Below are positions 40,463 to 49,569 of a stretch of DNA of 64,000 nucleotides, one piece after another. The notes under the pieces are model-generated. The model had not been told where the DNA came from and did not search any database. It worked only from the letters and a program-made list of their open reading frames with translations. The translations under genes and the position numbers were made by a program. Numbering within the stretch: position 1 is the stretch's first letter; every line of letters begins with the position of its first letter. The DNA is taken from NCBI RefSeq assembly GCF_900102965.1, contig NZ_FNGM01000021.1, forward strand, positions 47,680-111,679. The letters run 5' to 3'. This stretch comes from Paenibacillus jilunlii. GTDB taxonomy: Bacteria > Bacillota > Bacilli > Paenibacillales > Paenibacillaceae.

Positions 40463-41956
40463 ATGAGCTTTGCTTCCAAGCTGTTTAGTTCCAAGAAACC
40501 AAATGCCCGGAACCAGGAAGGATATCCTGCTTATACGCGTTCTGCGGAAGAGCAGTATCTGCAGATGCTTTTAACTAACACAATGAGTAACACGTTCTAT
40601 GCCGACCAGCAGGAGCTTCTAGATAATGCGGCGGAGCTGCATGAACAAATGGCTCTTGAACAGCCGGAGTTTATGGCCAAAGCGCTGGTCTATGCCCGCA
40701 GCGAAGGGTTCATGAGACTGCAGCCGCTGTTCGGGCTGGCGGTGCTGTCCGGCACCCGTCCGGATTTGTTCGCCAAAGTCTTCATGAAGGTTGTGCAAAT
40801 CCCGTCAGACCTGTCCGATTTCCTGACGATCCTGCAAGGATTGGGACGCGGGGAGGGCGGCCGGGCGGTGAAGCGGCAGGTCAACCTGTTCCTGGCGGGA
40901 ATCAGCGAGTACTGGGCGCTGAAATACAATGGCCGCGGCCGCGGCTACAGTCTCGGGGACGCCATTGCCACGGCTCATCCGAAACCGGCTGATCTCAAGC
41001 AGCAGGCCTTGTTCCGTTACTTGCGCGGCCAGGAGGCTAATCTGGGGCTTCTGCCCCAGGTGGAAGCCATGGAGAAGCTGAAGCAGTCCGGGTCTGCCGA
41101 GGAGCAGATCGCCTGGATCGAGCGGGGCAAGCTTCCTTATTCAGCCGTAACGGGGGCGATCAAGCCTTCGCAGGAAGTCTGGAATGCCATCCTGTATCAG
41201 ATGCCGACGTTTGCGCTGCTCCGCCATTTGAATACGCTCTTGCGGTCCGGCGTGCTTGCAGATCAGAAGAACTTGGATTATGTTGTGGGCAGGCTGGTGG
41301 ACCAGGATGCACTGCGCAAGGCAAGAATTCTGCCTTTTCGTTTTGCCACGGCGTTCCGTCAGGTCAGCGAGCCTGAGCTTCGGGATGCACTGAGGGAAGC
41401 TGTTGACCTGACTTTTGACAACCTGCCGGACATGGGAGGACGGACCGCGATATTTCTCGATATTTCCGGCTCGATGCAGGGGGAGTACTTGGAGATTGGT
41501 TCGGTATTTGCTCTGGCTCTGTATAAGAAAACCCAAGGGAAGTCGCTGTTCTGGCTCTTCGACACCGATGTTACCGATGCGAAGCCTTCCCGGCGGGACA
41601 GTATTCTCGGGCAGGCCGAACGGATACATGCCCGTGGCGGAACCGATACCGGTGCCCCGGTCCGCAAGCTGCTGGAGCAGCGCACGAAGGTGGATCAGAT
41701 CATCATCATCACCGATGAGCAGCAGAACAGCGGCAGCCCGTTCTATCAGCAGCTCAAACTGTACCGCAAGAAGGTGAATCCCGCTGTTAAGGCATTCGTC
41801 GTCGATATTGCCCCTTACCGTCATGCCATGGTGCCTGAGCAGGATGAGCAGACTTATTATGTCTATGGCTGGAGTGATACCGTGTTATCCTATATTGCCC
41901 GGTCGGTGCAAGGATATGGGTCAATGACAGAGCGGGTAGCAGCGATTGGGATCTAG
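40463..41956 (+). CDS. Ro60 orthologue (TROVE and vWA domain RNA-binding protein)
   Basis: This 497-residue ring-shaped RNA-binding protein has a TROVE HEAT-like ring at residues 20-320 (YTRSAEEQYLQMLLTNTM, LVYARSEGFMRLQPLFGLAVLS in family order). A vWA domain with an intact metal site DISGSMQG (DxSxS from Asp333) and ARGGTDTGAP follows. Bacterial Ro60 (Rsr) binds Y RNAs and works with exoribonucleases in RNA degradation and stress recovery. AGGAGG at 40451-40456 fits the ATG at 40463; the in-frame TTG at 40457 is too close. Two Y RNA-like elements precede it directly. No rtcB/rtcA repair gene is next to it. Confidence 0.95.
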   Translation: MSFASKLFSSKKPNARNQEGYPAYTRSAEEQYLQMLLTNTMSNTFYADQQELLDNAAELHEQMALEQPEFMAKALVYARSEGFMRLQPLFGLAVLSGTRPDLFAKVFMKVVQIPSDLSDFLTILQGLGRGEGGRAVKRQVNLFLAGISEYWALKYNGRGRGYSLGDAIATAHPKPADLKQQALFRYLRGQEANLGLLPQVEAMEKLKQSGSAEEQIAWIERGKLPYSAVTGAIKPSQEVWNAILYQMPTFALLRHLNTLLRSGVLADQKNLDYVVGRLVDQDALRKARILPFRFATAFRQVSEPELRDALREAVDLTFDNLPDMGGRTAIFLDISGSMQGEYLEIGSVFALALYKKTQGKSLFWLFDTDVTDAKPSRRDSILGQAERIHARGGTDTGAPVRKLLEQRTKVDQIIIITDEQQNSGSPFYQQLKLYRKKVNPAVKAFVVDIAPYRHAMVPEQDEQTYYVYGWSDTVLSYIARSVQGYGSMTERVAAIGI

Positions 41957-41967
41957 GCAAGGGTGTA

Positions 41968-42006
41968 AGCGCCAGATGAGCAGGAGGCTCATCCGGCGCT
42001 TTTTAT
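41968..42006 (+). terminator. Terminator after the Ro60 gene
   Basis: AGCGCC-A-GATGAGC pairs with GCTCATC-C-GGCGCT around AGGAG, followed by TTTTA, just after the Ro60 stop codon. Confidence 0.9.
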
Positions 42007-42575
42007 AGTGGTTTAGGAAATTACGATTTCCCTTGCTAATGGAAGTAGCTAGGCAGTATTAGTTGGAAAAAAGGAACTTATTTCTCCCCAAAATCAACAA
42101 TTGGCAGATTTAAGTGGAAAGGAAACTTAATGGGGCCAAATTCCCTCGTCAGAGCAAAATGAGCTGAATTAGTTATCCTTTTTCCACCTAACCTCCAGCG
42201 AATGGGGTGATGGGGCAAATTAGTTACCCTTTTTCCACTTGGCTGCTAAAAATTATATGTATCTGAGCGGAGGAACCAGCGGGAGTTAGCTGCAAACGTT
42301 AACCTTTAATTTGTATATTAAACCTTTAGATTTTACCCTATTGCCACTTCTGAGCTTAACTTATTGTTGAAGTAGAGGCATGAACGAAGTGTACATCTCT
42401 GATGTGCCTCATTGCGCTCCCCAAGCTTTCAGTCTCCAGTTGAGTCGCCGTCCTTGACAAGAACAGCCCAGCCGGTTCTTCCTGCGTGATATAATGTGGC
42501 AATCTGGTTAAAATATAAGGCTGAAGTGTTGCAAGTGAAACACGAGGCTGCATGAGTAGGAGGAATAGACACATC
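42007..42575. other. Gene-free region with four copies of a short intergenic repeat
   Basis: Two direct copies of AATTAGTTAYCCTTTTTCCAC (42167-42188 and 42219-42240) face two inverted, looser copies (near 42062 and 42114, GGAAAAAAGGAACTTA and GGAAAGGAAACTTAAT). The set could fold back on itself. A cre-like box, TGCAAACGTTAACC, lies at 42291-42304, about 270 bases before the histidine kinase start. No coding sequence was recognised. Confidence 0.55.
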
Positions 42576-44402
42576 ATGCTGTTCCCGGGGAAATGGTACA
42601 AAAAGCATTTGAAAAATAATCTGTTCATGAAAATCATTCTGATCTTCTCCATTATAGCTGTGGTTACTACAATTACCTTCTCCTATCTGATGTTCCTTCT
42701 GATGTCGCAGTCTGTTGTGCAAAGGCAGCTGGAAATCCAGAAACGGACTGTGGAGAGCGTGAATGACTATATGCAGCGTAAATACGATGCTGTGCAGACG
42801 ATGATGCGCGATGTGTACCGGGACAGTGAACTCACGGCTAATACATCCTACCTGCTGGAGCATCCCTATCAGGATTATGTAACCTACCGGCTCGACCGGT
42901 ATCTCAATGAGAGCAGCGCCACCACGGACAGCGTACAGTTTTTCCGCAACCAGATGGAGGATGATCGCGATATCCGCAGGCTGCTGCTCTACAGCTCTGC
43001 CAAACAGCAGTTGTACGTATTCAATGACCGGGAGAATTTCAATATTATCTCCACTAACGCGGCGCATTCACTGGTTCCGGATGCTTTGTACCTGGAGGAA
43101 GCCAGCAGTGTGACGCTGCCGAATGTCTGGGTCCGCAAAACGATATCCCTCGCCGATTCCCCCATGTTTTCCGTCCGTGTGCCTATCAATGATAAGCAGT
43201 CATTGCGTAATATCGGTCAACTGCTGGTCTTCTACGACGCAGATCATATCTGGGAGAGCATGGGAGATTATAAGGATGATTTCAAAGGCGATATTATCGT
43301 GCTGTCGGCGGACAATGATGTATTGTTTGACAGCTCAGGGACCTTTTATGGCAAGAAATATCCATATCCCGAGCAGATCGAAGCCATCTATGCGGATGGT
43401 GAAAAAGTGAACGGCATGCTGATTACGAAGCTGACGCATACCCAAGGCGGTTTTACCGTGCTCAGTGCGGTGCCGGAGCGGGAGCTCGCCGCAACTTACA
43501 GAGGTCTGCGCAACATGATTGTTACCATTTGCCTGATCTGCATTCTGTTCGCGGTGATTACCCCGTCGCTGTTCATCAGCAATTTTGCCACCCGGGCGCA
43601 TAATATTATCCGCTTTACCCGCAAGGTGAAGAACGGGGATCTCGATGCCCGTATCGCCGATGTGAAGGAGGATGAGCTGGGCCAGATTTCCAAAAGCTTC
43701 AACGATATGCTGGACGAGCTGAACCTGTACATCGACAGGGTGTTTAAGGCGGAGATCAAACAGAAACACAGTGAGATTTCGGCGCTTGAGGCCAGGGTCA
43801 ATCCGCATTTTTTATATAATACGCTGGAAGTCATCCGCATGCGCGCGATCTCACAGGGGGCGGCGGATGTCGGAGAGATGATCTACAGCTTATCCGTTTT
43901 ATTCAAAAGCTATGTCCATCCGAAGGCGAAGCACACCATGAAAGACGAGCTGGAAGCCTGCCGGCTGTATCTGGAGCTGTTCCGCATCCGGTATAAGGAT
44001 AAATTTTCTTATGAGCTGCACTGCCCCAAGGAGCTGGAGGGACGGGTTGTACTAAAAATGTCGCTGCAGCCCATTGTGGAGAATTATATTCTTCACGGTA
44101 TGCGGACAGACCGCAGCGATAACCATATCTCGATTCATCTGGCGAAGGAAGGTGTGATTCTGCGCGCCGTGGTGACCGATAACGGCCGTGGCATTAAGCA
44201 GGAGCGGCTGGAGCGGATTCAGCACGATCTGCTGGATAAGGACAGCTCATCGCAGTCCTTTGGCCTGCGGAGCATTAATGAGCGGATGAAGCTGCTGTAT
44301 GGGGAGCCGCACGGTTTAGCGGTCGATAGTGAAGAAGGCAAGGGTACGACTGTGACTGTATGTTTCCCGGATTTGGGTGAGGAGGAGCCAACCTATGTAT
44401 AA
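42576..44402 (+). CDS. YesM-type sensor histidine kinase
   Basis: This 608-residue membrane sensor has a span near residues 17-40, a large extracellular sensing domain (about 45-300), a second span near residues 305-325, a HAMP region, and the YesM-type kinase core (EARVNPHFLYNTLEVIRMRA), followed by an ATPase domain (QPIVENYILHGM, TDNGRGI, GLRSINERM). AGGAGG at 42557-42563 is just upstream of the ATG at 42576; the earlier ATG at 42552 precedes that site. Its stop overlaps the response-regulator start by eight bases. It probably senses an oligosaccharide or its binding protein and controls the mannoside genes downstream. Confidence 0.93.
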   Translation: MLFPGKWYKKHLKNNLFMKIILIFSIIAVVTTITFSYLMFLLMSQSVVQRQLEIQKRTVESVNDYMQRKYDAVQTMMRDVYRDSELTANTSYLLEHPYQDYVTYRLDRYLNESSATTDSVQFFRNQMEDDRDIRRLLLYSSAKQQLYVFNDRENFNIISTNAAHSLVPDALYLEEASSVTLPNVWVRKTISLADSPMFSVRVPINDKQSLRNIGQLLVFYDADHIWESMGDYKDDFKGDIIVLSADNDVLFDSSGTFYGKKYPYPEQIEAIYADGEKVNGMLITKLTHTQGGFTVLSAVPERELAATYRGLRNMIVTICLICILFAVITPSLFISNFATRAHNIIRFTRKVKNGDLDARIADVKEDELGQISKSFNDMLDELNLYIDRVFKAEIKQKHSEISALEARVNPHFLYNTLEVIRMRAISQGAADVGEMIYSLSVLFKSYVHPKAKHTMKDELEACRLYLELFRIRYKDKFSYELHCPKELEGRVVLKMSLQPIVENYILHGMRTDRSDNHISIHLAKEGVILRAVVTDNGRGIKQERLERIQHDLLDKDSSSQSFGLRSINERMKLLYGEPHGLAVDSEEGKGTTVTVCFPDLGEEEPTYV

Positions 44403-45921
44403 GGTATTCATTGTAGATGATGAGCCCTTTATCATTGAGGGCCTGTATGATATTGTCGATTGGGCCGGAATGGGCATGGAGATTGTCGGCAGGGCGGAGA
44501 ATGGACAGGAAGCGCTGGAAGCGCTATCCTCGCTCCGCGCGGATATTCTGATCACCGACATCTCCATGCCGCTGATGAACGGGCTGGATCTGATCCGTGC
44601 CGTCCGCAAGCTTCAGCCCGGGATGAAGGTGATTATCCTCAGCGGGTATGATGAATTTGGCTATCTCAAGGAAGGAATGACGCTTGGCATCGAAAATTAT
44701 CTGCTCAAGCCGATCAATCTGGAGGAGTTCAAGGCTACACTGAGCAATACCGTGGAGAAGCTTCATATGAGCAGAGTTGAAGATGAGCTGAATGCGCAGA
44801 GTATTTCTATATTAAGAGACAACATTATGCACCGCTGGCTCCGGGAACAGATTGGGGCGAATGAATTCCGGGAGCGCTCAGAGCTGCTTGGCATACAGCT
44901 GGACAAGCCGCTGCTGCTGGTTGCACTGCTGCGGCCGGGGAAGGGGGCTGCCGGCGGGGAGTTTTTGAAGGCGGTTTCGGAAGCGCTTGTGGACAGCAGC
45001 TCCACCATTCTTTTTCAGGATATGGAAGGAAATACGGTGCTGCTGCATGGCTTAAGTGAATACCAGCGCGGCAAGGAGGAGGTTGACCGCTGCCATGGGC
45101 GGCTGGCGAAGCAGTTGTCTTCCTTTCAGCCGCTGTGCTTCTCGCTGGGTTCTGTTGTGGAGACAGAAGGGGGAGCGGCACAGAGTTATGTCCAGGCGAA
45201 GAAAGCCCAGGAATATTTCATGCTTTTTCCGGAGCGGACCGTGATCCGCTATGAGGAGATTGAGAGCCGCAGTGAAGCTGCCGGGCGGGAGATCACGCAT
45301 AACTGGGAGCAGGTGCAGAAGCTGATTCTGGCCAAGGATAAGGAAGGGCTGCTGCAGCGGATTGACGAGCGGTTCGAGCAGCTCCGGCATATGGAAGGTG
45401 TCACCCCGGAGATCCTGCAGGATTTCTCCATGGAATGGTTGATCCGCTTCAAGATGCAATTGAAGGAAATCAGGCACTGTGAAGAGCCGGAGCTGTACCA
45501 GGAGGGCTTCCGCAGACTCCGTGAGACGACCTCGATTCATGAATGGATTCATATTCTGAAGGAAGCCGCTGCGCTTACGATTGATCTGCTGATCCGCGAT
45601 GTGAAAAGTCCGGTCGTGCAGCAGGTGCTGAATTTCATCCATGAATCCTACGCCGAGGATATTTCGCTGAAGACGCTCGGAGCACAATTCAACATTCACC
45701 CGGTATACCTGGGGCAGCTGTTCAGCAAAGAGGTGGGCGATACTTTCACGGAATACATCAACCGCTACCGGATTGAGAAAGCCAAGGAACAGCTGCGGGG
45801 AACCTCCTCGAAGGTCCACGAAATCGCCAGAAATGTGGGTTACTGGGAGACGGGATACTTCTATAAGCAGTTCAAGAAATATGTAGGAATTTCCCCCACC
45901 GAATATAAAGGACTTGTGTAG
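44395..45921 (+). CDS. YesN-type response regulator with AraC DNA-binding domain
   Basis: This 508-residue protein has an N-terminal receiver (KVFIVDDEPFIIEGLYDIVD, phosphorylated Asp in LITDISMP near residue 55, KP in LLKPINL). A long helical middle part leads to a C-terminal AraC pair of helix-turn-helix motifs (ISLKTLGAQFNIHPVYLGQL, then VHEIARNVGYWETGYFYKQF). It should activate sugar transport and hydrolase genes next door. GGAGGAG fits the ATG at 44395, overlapping the kinase gene. Confidence 0.94.
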   Translation: MYKVFIVDDEPFIIEGLYDIVDWAGMGMEIVGRAENGQEALEALSSLRADILITDISMPLMNGLDLIRAVRKLQPGMKVIILSGYDEFGYLKEGMTLGIENYLLKPINLEEFKATLSNTVEKLHMSRVEDELNAQSISILRDNIMHRWLREQIGANEFRERSELLGIQLDKPLLLVALLRPGKGAAGGEFLKAVSEALVDSSSTILFQDMEGNTVLLHGLSEYQRGKEEVDRCHGRLAKQLSSFQPLCFSLGSVVETEGGAAQSYVQAKKAQEYFMLFPERTVIRYEEIESRSEAAGREITHNWEQVQKLILAKDKEGLLQRIDERFEQLRHMEGVTPEILQDFSMEWLIRFKMQLKEIRHCEEPELYQEGFRRLRETTSIHEWIHILKEAAALTIDLLIRDVKSPVVQQVLNFIHESYAEDISLKTLGAQFNIHPVYLGQLFSKEVGDTFTEYINRYRIEKAKEQLRGTSSKVHEIARNVGYWETGYFYKQFKKYVGISPTEYKGLV

Positions 45922-45987
45922 CGGCTGTCTGCCGGGCAAGTTCTTTTCTTTATTTTCTACATGATTTTATTTAGTTTAGCTTCTGTC

Positions 45988-46001
45988 TGAAAATGCTTAC
46001 A
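45988..46001 (+). promoter_or_regulatory. cre-like catabolite repression site
   Basis: TGAAAATGCTTACA matches the cre consensus TGNAANCGNWWNCA at all but one position (T for the central C). It lies about 100 bases before the binding-protein gene and could mediate CcpA control of the sugar importer operon. Confidence 0.45.
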
Positions 46002-46099
46002 TCAACTAAAGTTAAGATAATCCTTGAAAGGACAGAGGCCAGCAAGGGCTTCGGAGATTCCTGCAGTTTCGAGGTGAACAAAAGGGGAGGTTATAAAGA

Positions 46100-47596
46100 A
46101 TGAGCAAGAAAAGCAAACGGTTGTCTCTGTTAGTAACATCCATGATGGCATTCTCGGTGCTGCTCAGTGCATGCGGCGGCTCGAACAACAATGCCGGGAC
46201 CAATGATTCTGCTTCGGGCTCGGGGGAGAAATCGGAGAAACCGGTAGAGCTGATTTGGTACACCATCGGTGCGCCGCAGAAGGACCTGGATACGGTCGTG
46301 GCCGAAATCAACAAATATACCAAAGAGAAAATCAATGCAACCCTGAAAATCAACATGATCGACTTCGGCGATTACTCGCAAAAAATGCAGGTCAAGGTAG
46401 CCTCCGGCGAGCCTATGGATATTATGTTTACAAGCTCCTGGGCCCTGGATTATGTGCAAAATGCCCGCAAAGGCGCCTTTCTGGAAATTGACAGCCTGAT
46501 CGACCAGTACGGCAAAGGCATCAAGGATGCCATCGACCCTGCCTTCCTGGAAGGCTCCAAGGTAGACGGCCACAACTACGCCATCCCTGCCAACAAAGAG
46601 CTTCCGGCACAGGAAGTATGGCGCTTCAACAAAGAGCTTGTGGACAAGTACAAGCTTGACATCAGCAGCGCAACCACAATGGAAAGCATTGAGCCTATGC
46701 TCAAAACCATCAAGGAAAATGAACCGGGCATCACGCCATATGCGATGGTGAAGGATTTTATGCCGGTGATGCCGTTTGACTATATTATTGAAAAAATGCC
46801 GATGGCCGTCTATCTGGACACCAAGGACTATAAAATCGTCAACATTCTGGAAACTCCAGAGCTGAAAGCGAATCTTGAAACCGTACACAAATATTACAAG
46901 GCAGGTTACCTGTCATCAGAAGTAGCGACGACTACCTCCGTGGATGACCTTTACAAATCGGGCAAATGGTTCATGGACCGTGCCTCTACACAGCCAATGG
47001 CTGACAATCTCTGGTCAGCCAGCTACGGCTACCCTGTAGTCTCCTCGCCGGCAGGCAAATCCTATATTTACAACTGGTCCGTTATGGGATCGATGCAGGC
47101 CATTTCCGCCAACTCCGAGCATCCGGAGAAAGCCATGGAATTCCTGAACCTGCTGAACACCGATCCGGTCCTGCGCAACATGGTCGATTCCGGTATTGAA
47201 GGCGTGCACTATGAGAAAGTCAACGACAATACGGTGAAGTTCCTGCCGGAAGCCAAAAATTATGACATGCCGACCTTCTCCCTGGGCAATGTCATGATCA
47301 CTTACTTGAACGAAGGCGACCCTGCGGACAAATGGGAGCAGTTCAAGAAATTCAACGAAGCGGGCATCAATGCTCCGCTGCTCGGCTTCAACTTTGATAC
47401 CTCCAAGGTAACGAGTGAAATCGCCGCTGTGCAGAACGTGAAGGAAGAATTCTGGGCTCCGCTGATGACGGGAACTGTAAATCCTGACGAATACCTGCCA
47501 AAAGCGATTGAGAAATTCAAAGCTGCCGGACTCGATAAAATCATCGCAGAAGCACAAACCCAAATTGACGCCTGGAAAGCCGCGAACAACAAATAA
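46100..47596 (+). CDS. Carbohydrate ABC transporter substrate-binding lipoprotein (LipO-like)
   Basis: This 498-residue lipoprotein has a signal peptide ending in LLSAC (Cys25), a Gly/Ser/Asn-rich linker, and a type 1 solute-binding fold of the LipO/LplA kind (VELIWYTIGAPQKDLDTVV near residue 50, MDIMFTSSWALDY). It captures an oligosaccharide for the two CUT1 permeases downstream. The hydrolase content suggests mannose-containing glycans. A terminator follows it, which would make it more abundant than the permeases. It has an AGGGGAGG site. Confidence 0.93.
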   Translation: MSKKSKRLSLLVTSMMAFSVLLSACGGSNNNAGTNDSASGSGEKSEKPVELIWYTIGAPQKDLDTVVAEINKYTKEKINATLKINMIDFGDYSQKMQVKVASGEPMDIMFTSSWALDYVQNARKGAFLEIDSLIDQYGKGIKDAIDPAFLEGSKVDGHNYAIPANKELPAQEVWRFNKELVDKYKLDISSATTMESIEPMLKTIKENEPGITPYAMVKDFMPVMPFDYIIEKMPMAVYLDTKDYKIVNILETPELKANLETVHKYYKAGYLSSEVATTTSVDDLYKSGKWFMDRASTQPMADNLWSASYGYPVVSSPAGKSYIYNWSVMGSMQAISANSEHPEKAMEFLNLLNTDPVLRNMVDSGIEGVHYEKVNDNTVKFLPEAKNYDMPTFSLGNVMITYLNEGDPADKWEQFKKFNEAGINAPLLGFNFDTSKVTSEIAAVQNVKEEFWAPLMTGTVNPDEYLPKAIEKFKAAGLDKIIAEAQTQIDAWKAANNK

Positions 47597-47611
47597 TTCA
47601 TTCCCTTAAGG

Positions 47612-47653
47612 AAGACCGGGCGGGTGCCAAGCCCTTTGCCCGGTCTTTCTTTT
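47612..47653 (+). terminator. Intra-operon terminator after the binding-protein gene
   Basis: AAGACCGGGC (47612-47621) pairs perfectly with GCCCGGTCTT (47638-47647), followed by TCTTTT. It is placed between binding protein and permease, as in other ABC operons that need excess binding protein. Confidence 0.85.
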
Positions 47654-47674
47654 ACAGTTTAGGAGGGCTCACCC

Positions 47675-48601
47675 GTGAAAATGATCCGAAATATCATCAA
47701 TAACAAAGTTATGCTGCTCATGGTTCTGCCGGGCGCGCTGTGGTTCCTCTTTTTCTCCTATCTGCCGATGGTGGGGACGGTTATTGCCTTTAAGGAATAC
47801 CGCTACAGCCGGGACGGCTTCTGGGCCAGCATTTTTAACAGCAAATGGGTAGGCTGGGACAACTTCAAGTTTCTTTTTACCACGAATGATGCGTATATCA
47901 TCACCCGCAATACGCTTTTATACAATGCAGTCTTTATTTTGCTGGGGCTGGTATTGTCAGTGGCGATGGCGGTTGTTCTTGCGGAGATTGCCAACAAGAA
48001 GCTGGCTAAGGTCTATCAGACCGGCATGTTCCTGCCGTATTTTCTGTCCTGGGTTGTGGTCGGCTACTTTGCCTTCAGCTTTCTCAGCTCCGAGAGCGGT
48101 GTACTGAACCAGATCCTGAGCTATTTCGGGGCAGAACCAATCAATTGGTATTCCGAGAAAAAATATTGGCCGGTAATCCTCGTGCTGGTATATCTGTGGA
48201 AGGCGCTTGGCTATAACAGCGTGGTCTATCTGGCGGCTATTATGGGGATCGACAAATCGCTGTATGAAGCGGCGATGATTGACGGTGCAGGCAAATTCCA
48301 GCAGATCAAGAACATCACGCTGCCGCTGCTCAGCCCGATTATTACGATTATGACCCTGCTGGCCATCGGAAAAATCTTTTATGCCGACTTCGGCCTGTTC
48401 TATCAGGTGCCCCGCAATTCCGGGACGCTCTACAGTGTTACGAACGTTATCGATACCTATGTCTACCAAGGTCTCAAATCTACAGGCGAGATTGGCATGA
48501 GTACTGCGGCGGGCCTGTACCAATCCGTGGTCGGCTTCGTGCTTGTCATCACCTCGAACTATATCGTGCGTAAATTCAATAAGGACAGCGCCTTATTCTA
48601 G
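47675..48601 (+). CDS. CUT1 sugar ABC permease (LplB type)
   Basis: This 308-residue permease has six membrane spans and the EAA loop YEAAMIDGAGKFQQIKNITLPLL. The N-terminus (YLPMVGTVIAFKEYRYSRDGF) is typical of LplB proteins. The GTG start at 47675 lies seven bases after AGGAGGG. It pairs with the following permease. No dedicated ATPase gene is nearby; MsmX-like shared ATPases serve such systems in Bacillales. Confidence 0.93.
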   Translation: MKMIRNIINNKVMLLMVLPGALWFLFFSYLPMVGTVIAFKEYRYSRDGFWASIFNSKWVGWDNFKFLFTTNDAYIITRNTLLYNAVFILLGLVLSVAMAVVLAEIANKKLAKVYQTGMFLPYFLSWVVVGYFAFSFLSSESGVLNQILSYFGAEPINWYSEKKYWPVILVLVYLWKALGYNSVVYLAAIMGIDKSLYEAAMIDGAGKFQQIKNITLPLLSPIITIMTLLAIGKIFYADFGLFYQVPRNSGTLYSVTNVIDTYVYQGLKSTGEIGMSTAAGLYQSVVGFVLVITSNYIVRKFNKDSALF

Positions 48602-48624
48602 TCAGGGCGAAAGGAGTGAACCAG

Positions 48625-49542
48625 ATGTCCACATTAGTCAAAAAAGAACGCGATTTCCATAATCTATCCAAAACCTGGAACGTGCTGTTTAATCTGTTTG
48701 CCGGTATTTTTGCCTTCCTGTGTGTATTTCCGTTTATCTTTGTCGTGATCATTTCCTTCACGGATGAAGGGGTCCTGGCGAGAGACGGGTACAGTCTGTT
48801 TCCGGCCAAATGGAGTCTGTCAGCGTACCGGTATGTATTCGAGTCCGGGGATATGCTCCTGCGTTCCTATGGGGTGACCATCCTGGTGACCGTGCTCGGC
48901 ACCTTGATCAGCCTGCTGTTTATTTCTTTTTATGCCTATGCCATTTCGCGTAAAAGCTTCAGATACCGCAATTTTTTTGCGTTCTTTGCCTTTTTCACCA
49001 TGCTGTTCAATGGCGGGCTCGTTCCGACTTATATCATTGTTACCCAGTTTCTGGGTTTGAAGGATACGATCTGGGCACTCGTAATGCCGCTGGCGGTCAA
49101 CGCTTTTTACATTATGATCCTGCGGACCTTCTACAGCACCAGCGTTCCGGATGCCCTCATTGAATCCGGTAAAATCGACGGCGCGGGTGAATTCCGCATT
49201 TTCCTGACACTGGTGCTGCCGCTCTCCTTGCCGGGTCTAGCCACGATTGCCCTGTTCAGTACGCTGGGCTACTGGAACGACTGGTTCAACGCGCTGCTCT
49301 ACATCGATGATCCGAATCTGGTGCCGCTGCAGTCCATGCTGATGCGGATCGAGACCAGCATGCAGTTTATTATGCAGAACTCCACCAACAGCTCACTCAG
49401 TCTGGAGGCGCTCCGCTCCATGCCGCAGGATACTTCGCGGATGGCGATGGTGGTGCTGGCAACCGGGCCGATTATTTTTGCCTATCCATTTTTCCAGCGT
49501 TATTTCATCCAGGGCCTTACGGTTGGAGCCGTGAAGGAATAA
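48625..49542 (+). CDS. CUT1 sugar ABC permease (LplC/YtcP type)
   Basis: This 305-residue second permease has the LplC-type start (FNLFAGIFAFLCVFPFIFVV), the PTYIIVTQFLGLKDTIWALV segment and the EAA loop IESGKIDGAGEFRIFLTLVLPLSLPG (ends cited). AAAGGAG fits the ATG at 48625; the GTG at 48616 overlaps that site and is rejected. It is followed 27 bases later by the GH3 gene, so transport and hydrolysis are linked. Confidence 0.93.
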   Translation: MSTLVKKERDFHNLSKTWNVLFNLFAGIFAFLCVFPFIFVVIISFTDEGVLARDGYSLFPAKWSLSAYRYVFESGDMLLRSYGVTILVTVLGTLISLLFISFYAYAISRKSFRYRNFFAFFAFFTMLFNGGLVPTYIIVTQFLGLKDTIWALVMPLAVNAFYIMILRTFYSTSVPDALIESGKIDGAGEFRIFLTLVLPLSLPGLATIALFSTLGYWNDWFNALLYIDDPNLVPLQSMLMRIETSMQFIMQNSTNSSLSLEALRSMPQDTSRMAMVVLATGPIIFAYPFFQRYFIQGLTVGAVKE

Positions 49543-49569
49543 GACGTCAGCAGAGAGGGAGTGCAGTGA

